From CAILLO01 sp964579735 (GTDB lineage Bacteria > Bacillota > Clostridia > Saccharofermentanales > UBA5734), in NCBI GenBank assembly GCA_964579735.1, contig CAZOHH010000117.1:1-5328 (forward strand): a DNA stretch of 5,328 bases, in the 5' to 3' direction. The notes beneath the pieces are model-generated. The model searched no databases and was not told the origin of the DNA. It saw only the letters and a list, made by a program, of their open reading frames with translations. The first letter of the stretch is position 1. Each line of letters begins with the position of its first letter. Below are positions 1-4,990 of this stretch, piece by piece. The position numbers were made by a program, and so were the translations under genes.

Positions 1-54
1 CTTGCTGCTTCGCACGGCCTTGCACTCTTCTACATCTCTCGAAACTCGGGTTAT

Positions 55-73
55 AGCACAGGAGGCTGTGGCT
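55..73 (-). terminator. weak hairpin downstream of the G1PDH gene
   Basis: On the minus strand CACAG and CTGTG pair around the loop CCTC, and two further pairs form beyond a one-base bulge. The hairpin begins 17 nt after the stop codon. No T-run follows; the next bases are CTATAACCC. The TGCTATAAC on that strand also looks like an extended -10 and could serve a leftward gene outside the window. Nothing else supportable is seen in positions 1-89. Confidence 0.2.
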
Positions 74-89
74 TCCGGGAGAGAAGCAC

Positions 90-1508
90 TCAGTAGATTT
101 CGCCCGAATCGAGCCCCGCGGAGATCTCAGCCGCGAGGTCGTACAGCCAACCATACCTCTCGGCCATGCGCAGCATCGTGAACTTGGGGTTCACTTCCTT
201 GCCGAAGGCAATCGCGTCATAGGCATCCTGAACGGAGTATCCGAGCTGGCCGGGTCGCACCGGACCTCCCATATCCGTGATCATGTGGACCGCCGCGGGA
301 ACGAGGTCCCGGAACCCCCGGACGGTCTCGTATCCGAAGCTTTCCATTGCCAGGCCGATGCGGCGCTTCTGCTTCTCCCAGGCTTCGCCCGTCGGCGGCT
401 CGGAGGGGTTGCCCGCGATCGCGGCGTCCGCGAGGGGTCCATACACGCGCCGCACTTCGGCTTCCCAGACCCGAGCCGACATCGTGGGGCGCTGGGCAGG
501 GAGCCCGCCGTCTCCGAACATGCGCAGATACAGGGTCATCCCGACCAGTGTTCCGATTCCGACCTTGTCGCCGTGGAGGCTTCCGGTGCGGTGGGCCTGG
601 ATATCGCGCATCTCGAGAAGGTGGGAGACGTGGTGGTCGCCGCCGGAGGCGGGGCGGGAATTGCCCATCAGCTGCATCGCGATGCCGGTCAGCGCCAGCA
701 CGTCGCACAGTACGCCTGCGGCGGCCGGCTCCTGGCGCGCCAGTGCTCCGGCGAGGGCGATGCACTCCTGCACGGCCTTGTCGACGAGAGCGGCGATGAG
801 TGCGCAGTAGTCCTCGTCGAGCGTTTCGTGCGCGATCCTCCAGTCCAGCAGCGCGGTGGTCTTGGCGAGCACATCGCCGAAACCGGCTGCAGTCATGCGG
901 CGAGGCGCCGCGGCGAGGACATCCGGGTCCGCGAAGATGGCGAGGGGGGCCTTTCCGGGGTAGGTCCTCTTGAAGCCATTGACGATCAGAGGCGTCACCG
1001 ACGAGGCGAATCCGTCGACGGAAGCCGCCGTCGCGAAGGCCGCGAAGGGAAGTCCGGCTCGGAGCGCGCTGTAGCGGGTGATGTCCGTGATCGTCCCGCT
1101 GCCGGCGGAGACGAGAAAGGAAGGGCCGAACGCCGCGGCCGCGAGGGCGCTGCCCAGGGCGTGTTCGTCGGCGTGGAGGTCGTCCCGCTGGAAGACGAAG
1201 GGGACGGGGTCGAAGGAGGCGAGACCCTCCATGAGATCATCGCCGCAGACGGACCAGGTGTTGCGGTCGAAGAGGACGAGCGGGCGCCCTGCGAAATCGA
1301 GGGAGCGGAGGGTGTCGGACATGCCGGAGGCGACGCCGGGGCGGGTCTCGAGGACCTTCGTACGGACCCCGTGGGTGCGTCCGCAGGAAGGGCATTCGAA
1401 GCTGCGGCCAAGCAGACTCTGGGTGATCTCGGACGCGGTCATGGAAGGCCAGGCTGTGGTATCGGGAACGAACGTCATGGGGTCCTCCTCCGAAGAAAAC
1501 AAAACCAT
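90..1508 (-). CDS. araM: sn-glycerol-1-phosphate dehydrogenase, AraM/EgsA family
   Basis: The family catalyses NAD(P)H-dependent, metal-dependent reduction of dihydroxyacetone phosphate to sn-glycerol 1-phosphate in the cytoplasm. The 472-residue product has the family nucleotide-binding signature GSGTITDITRY at residues 136-146, then ATAASVDGFAS at 159-169. Likely metal ligands are D212 (in GFGDVLAK), H292 (in GGDHHVSH) and H312 (in LHGDKVGIGT), so the active site looks intact. A CPSCGRTH segment at 39-46 resembles the N-terminal Cys motif I recall from AraM-like proteins. The length suits the bacterial branch. Two starts are possible: 1508, preceded by AAGGAG at 6 nt, or 1478 (residue M11), preceded by GGAGGAGG at 5 nt. 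The gene is divergent from the HAD phosphatase gene. Family assignment is firm. The symbol is by family only, and the cofactor and physiological product use are inferred. Confidence 0.93.
   Translation of the reverse strand: MVLFSSEEDPMTFVPDTTAWPSMTASEITQSLLGRSFECPSCGRTHGVRTKVLETRPGVASGMSDTLRSLDFAGRPLVLFDRNTWSVCGDDLMEGLASFDPVPFVFQRDDLHADEHALGSALAAAAFGPSFLVSAGSGTITDITRYSALRAGLPFAAFATAASVDGFASSVTPLIVNGFKRTYPGKAPLAIFADPDVLAAAPRRMTAAGFGDVLAKTTALLDWRIAHETLDEDYCALIAALVDKAVQECIALAGALARQEPAAAGVLCDVLALTGIAMQLMGNSRPASGGDHHVSHLLEMRDIQAHRTGSLHGDKVGIGTLVGMTLYLRMFGDGGLPAQRPTMSARVWEAEVRRVYGPLADAAIAGNPSEPPTGEAWEKQKRRIGLAMESFGYETVRGFRDLVPAAVHMITDMGGPVRPGQLGYSVQDAYDAIAFGKEVNPKFTMLRMAERYGWLYDLAAEISAGLDSGEIY
1484..1491 (-). 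promoter_or_regulatory. Shine-Dalgarno for the alternative (M11) start of the G1PDH gene
   Basis: Read on the minus strand, GGAGGAGG lies 5 nt before the ATG at 1478. It is stronger than the AAGGAG at 1515-1520 that precedes the upstream ATG at 1508. If the candidate -10 at 1525-1530 is real, transcription would start near 1518, inside the upstream Shine-Dalgarno, which would favour the 1478 start and a 462-residue protein. Confidence 0.45.
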
Positions 1509-1524
1509 TTCCTTCTCCTTCTGG

Positions 1525-1554
1525 ATAGTAGCATCTTCCGCGCATGCGAAACAA
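1525..1554 (-). promoter_or_regulatory. candidate sigma70-like promoter for the G1PDH gene
   Basis: On the minus strand TTGTTT (plus positions 1549-1554) and TACTAT (1525-1530) are separated by 18 nt. They match the -35 and -10 consensus at 3 and 4 of 6 positions. The location is right for the leftward gene, but the match is modest, so this is only a candidate. Confidence 0.28.
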
Positions 1555-1563
1555 TGGTATCTT
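1555..1563 (+). promoter_or_regulatory. candidate extended -10 promoter for the HAD phosphatase gene
   Basis: TGGTATCTT fits an extended -10 (TGN followed by a hexamer matching TATAAT at 4 of 6). There is no good -35 at the usual distance. Transcription would start near 1570, inside the inverted repeat at 1568-1583, and about 28 nt before the start codon. The element lies immediately beside the candidate -35 of the divergent promoter. Confidence 0.28.
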
Positions 1564-1567
1564 CAAA

Positions 1568-1583
1568 TCGGAATACATTCCGA
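1568..1583. promoter_or_regulatory. 16-bp inverted repeat, candidate operator
   Basis: TCGGAAT-AC-ATTCCGA has two perfectly complementary 7-nt arms around a 2-nt centre. It lies between two divergent genes, just ahead of the HAD gene Shine-Dalgarno and at the predicted start of its transcript. The form and place are those of a site for a dimeric regulator. A 2-nt loop makes an RNA hairpin with the full arms unlikely, though a 6-bp stem with a 4-nt loop is possible. The regulator is not identified. Confidence 0.5.
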
Positions 1584-1585
1584 GT

Positions 1586-1590
1586 GGAGG
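1586..1590 (+). promoter_or_regulatory. Shine-Dalgarno that fixes the HAD gene start at 1598
   Basis: GGAGG lies 7 nt before the ATG at 1598. The in-frame ATG at 1544 has no such site, so the start at 1598 is preferred. It also puts the catalytic DMDGT motif at residues 25-29, a usual position for this family. Confidence 0.8.
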
Positions 1591-1597
1591 GTGGAGC

Positions 1598-2446
1598 ATG
1601 ATTCGAGGTGGAAGACTGGTGCGATCAGGGGACCTCGCGGCCATCGGGCGCATAGAGACCTGGCTGCTCGACATGGATGGGACGGTGACCCTCGGCGAGA
1701 AGGCGCTGCCGGGCGCGGACGAGTTCTTCGCGGCGCTCGCCCTTCGCGACCCGATCCCGCAGCATGTGTTCGTGACGAACAATTCCTCGCACGGGACGGA
1801 CCATTACCTTCGCCGTCTCGCCCGAGCCGGCCTCCCCGCCACCCGGCTGCAGGTCGTGACGTCCACCGACGCGTTGGCGAGCTGGTTCCGCAACGCGCCG
1901 TCCTGCGCTGGAAGGCCGCCGGTGCTGTACCCGGTCGGGACAAAGGATTTCGAGGCGGAACTCGTTGCCGCAGGCTGCTCGCTGGTCCACGAAAAGGGAC
2001 AGGCCGTCGACTTCGTCGCCGTTGGCTTCGACACGACGCTGACCTACGCGAAGCTCGACGCGGCCTGCGACTACATCCGGTCCGGCACTCCCTACGCCGC
2101 CGCGAACCCGGATCGCGTGTGCCCGCTCGAGGGCGGCCGCGTGTTGCCGGACTGCGGCTGCATCCTGGCTTTCCTTAGGACCTGCACCGACACCGAACCC
2201 ATCGTCGTCGTGGGCAAGCCTTCTACGGCCATGGTCGACGCGCTGGTATCCGACCGCGGTCTCGACCGCCGGTTCGTCGCCATGGTCGGGGATCGGGTCT
2301 ATACCGACCTCGCCGTCGCGCGGAATGCGGGAATCCTCTGCGTGGCCGTGCTGTCCGGGGAGGCGACGCTCGCGGAGATCGAAGAATCGGGCGTCGACCC
2401 GGATCTGATCGTCGACGGAATCGGGGATCTCGCGGCCCTATTGTAA
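1598..2446 (+). CDS. HAD-IIA family phosphatase (NagD/AraL-like)
   Basis: This is a 282-residue cytoplasmic phosphatase of the haloacid dehalogenase superfamily, subclass IIA. All four catalytic motifs are visible: DMDGT at 25-29 (nucleophile D25, acid/base D27), VTNNSS at 59-64, the Lys of GKPS at 206-209, and GDRVYTD at 231-237 (D232 and D237 for magnesium). Between motifs II and III lies a C2-type cap with VGFDTTLTY at 142-150, ANPDRVCP at 169-176 and PDCGCIL at 184-190, the usual HAD-IIA pattern. Relatives include NagD, AraL, p-nitrophenyl phosphatases and mammalian phosphoglycolate/glycerol-phosphate phosphatase. The substrate cannot be read from the sequence. Its position opposite a G1PDH gene suggests glycerol phosphate or a related sugar phosphate, which is inference. 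The start at 1598 was chosen for its GGAGG at 7 nt spacing. Confidence 0.92.
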   Translation: MIRGGRLVRSGDLAAIGRIETWLLDMDGTVTLGEKALPGADEFFAALALRDPIPQHVFVTNNSSHGTDHYLRRLARAGLPATRLQVVTSTDALASWFRNAPSCAGRPPVLYPVGTKDFEAELVAAGCSLVHEKGQAVDFVAVGFDTTLTYAKLDAACDYIRSGTPYAAANPDRVCPLEGGRVLPDCGCILAFLRTCTDTEPIVVVGKPSTAMVDALVSDRGLDRRFVAMVGDRVYTDLAVARNAGILCVAVLSGEATLAEIEESGVDPDLIVDGIGDLAALL

Positions 2447-2468
2447 TCCTGAATTTTCATAGTATGAT
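2441..2468 (+). promoter_or_regulatory. candidate sigma70 promoter for the small membrane protein gene
   Basis: TTGTAA at 2441-2446 and TATGAT at 2463-2468 are separated by 16 nt and match the consensus at 4 and 5 of 6 positions. The -35 overlaps the last Leu codon and stop codon of the HAD gene. Transcription would begin near 2475 and give a leader of about 70 nt before the start codon at 2546. Confidence 0.45.
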
Positions 2469-2502
2469 GCTGCGTGAGGGTTTTGCAGTTGATTCGCCAC
2501 TT

Positions 2503-2526
2503 TCGGTCGAGAAAACGCTCGACTGA
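2503..2526 (+). promoter_or_regulatory. leader hairpin ahead of the small membrane protein gene
   Basis: GTCGAG (2506-2511) and CTCGAC (2518-2523) are perfectly complementary around the 6-nt loop AAAACG. The stem can be lengthened to 9 pairs (2503-2511 with 2518-2526) if one G-U pair is allowed. No T-run follows, so it is not a typical intrinsic terminator. It lies between the candidate promoter and the ribosome binding site, so it may be a 5' leader stem that affects translation or stability, or an operator. Confidence 0.45.
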
Positions 2527-2534
2527 CGTAACGA

Positions 2535-2539
2535 AAGGA
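2535..2539 (+). promoter_or_regulatory. Shine-Dalgarno that fixes the small membrane protein start at 2546
   Basis: AAGGA lies 6 nt before the ATG at 2546. An in-frame GTG at 2474 would add 24 residues, but it sits at the predicted transcription start and the added segment would span the leader hairpin, so 2546 is preferred. Confidence 0.7.
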
Positions 2540-2545
2540 CAGTGC

Positions 2546-2872
2546 ATGGACCAGAAACGCCATTCTCCCCACCACCGGCCATTTCGCGGCACGTACGTCC
2601 CGCTGCTTGCCGTGGGCATTGCCTTCACGGTCGCCGCCGGGGTTTTCGGATACTTGCTCGCCACATCGCGGGACGCTGAAATGCTGTCGCAGAACCAGAC
2701 CGCCGTGGACGCCGCCCACTATCATGTACTTGCCGCGATGGACGAATCCCTGAGCCAGCGCATCGAGCGGATCAACGTAGAACAGCAGGCACTCGAACAG
2801 GCCAAGGTGATCAGCCGGCTTCAGGGCGAAATCGACAGCGTGCAGAAGACCGTCGTCGACGCCCTGACGTAA
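2546..2872 (+). CDS. small single-pass membrane protein with C-terminal coiled coil, family not recognised
   Basis: I do not recognise this 108-residue protein. It begins with a short basic, His-rich segment (residues 1-16, including KRH, HH and RPFR). One hydrophobic helix follows at about 17-39 (YVPLLAVGIAFTVAAGVFGY and flanks), and then a polar, helix-forming tail rich in Glu, Gln and Ala at about 43-108, with coiled-coil-like spacing from about 60. The positive N-terminus suggests it stays in the cytoplasm and the tail faces outward, and no clear signal peptidase site is seen. The overall shape resembles FtsL/FtsB-type scaffold proteins, but I see no sequence signature for them. It lies 116 nt upstream of the SPFH gene on the same strand and could share its transcript and assembly. 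That link is inferred from position only. Confidence 0.75.
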   Translation: MDQKRHSPHHRPFRGTYVPLLAVGIAFTVAAGVFGYLLATSRDAEMLSQNQTAVDAAHYHVLAAMDESLSQRIERINVEQQALEQAKVISRLQGEIDSVQKTVVDALT

Positions 2873-2884
2873 TCCGTCCTTTTT
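2866..2884 (+). terminator. weak terminator-like hairpin at the end of the small membrane protein gene
   Basis: GACG (2866-2869) can pair with CGTC (2875-2878) across a 5-nt loop containing most of the stop codon, and a run of five T follows at 2880-2884. A 4-bp stem is too short for an efficient terminator, so at most partial termination before the SPFH gene is suggested. Confidence 0.2.
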
Positions 2885-2977
2885 CCGGTTTCAAATCCCC
2901 GGCCGCTGTGGTTCAATGGAGGTATCCGCCCGACAGGACGGAAGTCTTCAAGCGTCCGGCACCGAACCCGGAGAAAC

Positions 2978-2981
2978 GAGG
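2978..2981 (+). promoter_or_regulatory. Shine-Dalgarno that fixes the SPFH gene start at 2989
   Basis: GAGG lies 7 nt before the ATG at 2989. An in-frame GTG at 2908 would add 27 polar residues (rich in Pro, Arg and Lys) in front of the membrane helix and has no good ribosome binding site. Starting at 2989 places the helix at the extreme N-terminus, as expected for membrane-anchored SPFH proteins. Confidence 0.7.
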
Positions 2982-2988
2982 TTGCCCC

Positions 2989-4980
2989 ATGGATGGCTTC
3001 GCCACGGTCCTTGCGATCCTCATCGGCCTGATCGTCCTCTATGTGCTTCTTGGCGTCCGCATCATCCCGAACAACAAGATCGCCATCATCGAGAAATGGT
3101 GGTCCCTCAAGGGCTCGCTCGATGAGCAGATCATCGCCTTGAAGGGCGAGGCGGGCTACCAGCCGCAGATCATCCGCGGCGGATTCCACCTGCTGACCCC
3201 CTTGATGTACAAGGTCCACATGTGTCCGCTCGTCACGGTTCCCCAGGGCCAGATCGCCTATGTCTTCGCCCGCGACGGTCAGCCGCTGGAACCCATCCAG
3301 ACGCTGGGCAAGGTGATTCGGGAAGGCAGCAACTTCCAGAACGCCCGCGGATTCCTCACGAACGGCGGCCAGAAGGGTCCGCAGCGCGGCATCATCCGCG
3401 AGGGCACCTACGCCTTCAACCTCGCGCTCTTCATCATCATCACCGAGGACCGCAACTACAGCCTGCCGATGGGCACCGCCGTCGAGGAAGGTTCGATCCA
3501 GAAGATGGCCGTGCTCCTCAAGGAACGCGACGGCTTCAAGCCCATCGTCATCAAGGGCAACGAGGACCGCGTCGGCATCGTGACGGTCCATGACGGTCTC
3601 TCGCTGAACCGTGAGGACATCATCGCTCCGGCGGTCGGAGACGACCCTGCGAAGCCGGAGACCTACCACAACAACTTCCAGGATCCGGAGAAGTTCCTCA
3701 AGGCCGGCGGTTATCGCGGCCGCCAATACCAGGTCCTCGTCGAGGGCACGTACTTCATCAACCGCTTCTTCGCCACGGTGGAGCTCATCGACAAGACCGT
3801 GATCGAGGTCGGCTACGTCGGCGTCGTCGTCTCCTATATCGGCCCCCGCGGAGTGGACTCGACGGGCGACGACTACAAGCACGGCGAGCTGGTCGAGAAG
3901 GGGTCGCGCGGCGTCTGGAGAGAGCCCATGATGCCCGGCAAGTACGCCTTCAACACCTATGCCGGCAAGATCGTCCGCGTCCCGACCACCAACATCATCC
4001 TCAAGTGGATCAGCAACCAGGCCGGGTCCCACCTGTTCGACGAGAACCTGACCGAGGTCAGCCTGATCACCAAGGACGCCTTCGAGCCGTCCCTGCCGCT
4101 GTCGGTCGTCATGCACATCGACTACAAGAAGGCACCGCTCGTGATCCAGCGCTTCGGCGACATCAAGATGCTCGTCGACCAGACGCTCGACCCCATGGTC
4201 TCCGCCTACTTCAAGAACATCGGCCAGACCAAGACCCTGATCCAGATCATCCAGGAACGGTCCGAGATCCAGGACAACTCCTCGCGGGAGATGAAGCTCA
4301 AGTTCGAGCACTACAACCTCGAGCTCGAGGAAGTCCTGATCGGCACCCCCGCGGCATCCGCGAACGACAACAAGATCGAGATCATCCTGACCCAGCTGCG
4401 CGACCGGCAGATCGCCGTCGAGCGCATCGAGACCTATACGCAGCAGGAGCGCGCGGCCGGCAAGGAAAAGGAGCTCCGCGAGGCCGAGGCCAAGGCGAAG
4501 CAGCAGACCGTGCTGACCGAGTCCGACATCAACATCGCGATCCAGGGAAACCAAGGCAAGGCCGACTACCAGCGCTCGCTGCAGGATGCGGCGAAGATCA
4601 AGGCGATTGCGGAAGCGGAAGCCGAGAAGGAGGCCCGCGTCGGCATCGGCAAGGCCATCGCGATCGAGGAGCAGGTCAAGGCCTACGGCGGCCCGCAGTA
4701 CCAGGTCGTCCAGGACGTGATGACCAAGTTCACGGCCGCGATCCAGGCGTCGAAGATCGACATCGTCCCGAAGACGGTCGTCAACATGGGCGGCGGACAG
4801 GGGCAGGGGATGGGCAGTTCGGTCAACGCCTTCGAGATGCTGCTCGGCCTGCTGATCAGCAACAAGCTGGGCGTCGACTTCACCGGCGGCGGCGAAGCCG
4901 TCGAGGACCCGCGCGTGAAGGCGATCAAGACCTCGATCATGAAGGCCATGGAGCAGGAAGGGACGAAGCCGGAGGTCTAG
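2989..4980 (+). CDS. membrane-anchored SPFH/band 7 (flotillin-like) protein with extended beta-repeat N-terminal half
   Basis: SPFH proteins build large oligomeric membrane scaffolds that organise proteases, transporters or lipid domains. This 663-residue protein starts with a membrane helix at about 5-23, then RIIPNNKIAIIEKW, a typical SPFH opening. Residues 55-340 appear to hold four degenerate beta units, marked by IIRGGFHLLTP (61-71), IIREGTYAFN (135-144), VLVEGTYFIN (249-258) and MMPGKYAFN (314-322). A second SPFH-type segment spans about 325-453, with TKDAFEPSLPLSVVMHIDY at 361-379 and LELEEVLIGTP at 444-454. A long Ala/Glu/Lys/Gln-rich helix follows (about 463-565, including AEAEAEKEAR), then a Gly-rich linker GGGQGQGMG at 601-609 and a hydrophobic patch at 616-627. 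It is longer than flotillin (roughly 430-500) or HflK. No NfeD-like partner gene is visible; the only same-strand neighbour nearby is the small coiled-coil membrane protein. Family assignment is firm, function unknown. Confidence 0.9.
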   Translation: MDGFATVLAILIGLIVLYVLLGVRIIPNNKIAIIEKWWSLKGSLDEQIIALKGEAGYQPQIIRGGFHLLTPLMYKVHMCPLVTVPQGQIAYVFARDGQPLEPIQTLGKVIREGSNFQNARGFLTNGGQKGPQRGIIREGTYAFNLALFIIITEDRNYSLPMGTAVEEGSIQKMAVLLKERDGFKPIVIKGNEDRVGIVTVHDGLSLNREDIIAPAVGDDPAKPETYHNNFQDPEKFLKAGGYRGRQYQVLVEGTYFINRFFATVELIDKTVIEVGYVGVVVSYIGPRGVDSTGDDYKHGELVEKGSRGVWREPMMPGKYAFNTYAGKIVRVPTTNIILKWISNQAGSHLFDENLTEVSLITKDAFEPSLPLSVVMHIDYKKAPLVIQRFGDIKMLVDQTLDPMVSAYFKNIGQTKTLIQIIQERSEIQDNSSREMKLKFEHYNLELEEVLIGTPAASANDNKIEIILTQLRDRQIAVERIETYTQQERAAGKEKELREAEAKAKQQTVLTESDINIAIQGNQGKADYQRSLQDAAKIKAIAEAEAEKEARVGIGKAIAIEEQVKAYGGPQYQVVQDVMTKFTAAIQASKIDIVPKTVVNMGGGQGQGMGSSVNAFEMLLGLLISNKLGVDFTGGGEAVEDPRVKAIKTSIMKAMEQEGTKPEV

Positions 4981-4990
4981 GCGCCCGATT

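Noticed and set aside
9..26. Sigma54-like sequence (CGCACG ... TTGCA) on the plus strand near the left edge
   Set aside because: The spacer is one base short, the key GG of the -24 element is CG, and no plus-strand gene follows.
1541..1548. Palindrome CGCATGCG in the divergent region
   Set aside because: It is only 8 bp and cannot be extended on either side. Such short palindromes are common in GC-rich DNA, and the 16-bp repeat at 1568-1583 is far stronger.
1544..1597. Upstream ATG (1544) as the start of the HAD gene
   Set aside because: It has no Shine-Dalgarno, and the added 18 residues would span the candidate promoter and inverted repeat. The ATG at 1598 has GGAGG at 7 nt.
285..1601. 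A long open frame (438 codons) on the plus strand opposite the dehydrogenase gene
   Set aside because: Its translation is Gly/Arg/Glu-rich without any domain. The opposite strand carries all the G1PDH motifs, so this is an antisense shadow.
2918..2923. GGAGGT, a strong Shine-Dalgarno-like sequence upstream of the SPFH gene
   Set aside because: No ATG, GTG or TTG follows within a usable distance, and the SPFH start at 2989 has its own GAGG.
2885..2925. tRNA-like fragments (GGTTTCAAATCC, resembling a T-arm, and GTGGTTCAATGG, resembling a D-arm)
   Set aside because: They are in the wrong order for one tRNA, no matching acceptor stem or anticodon arm can be built, and the T-arm-like stem has mismatches.
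2821..4554. A long open frame (577 codons) on the minus strand opposite the SPFH gene
   Set aside because: Its translation is dominated by Asp, Glu, Leu and Val runs with no recognisable domain, as expected from reading GC-rich codons in antisense. The plus-strand frame has clear SPFH motifs and a ribosome binding site.
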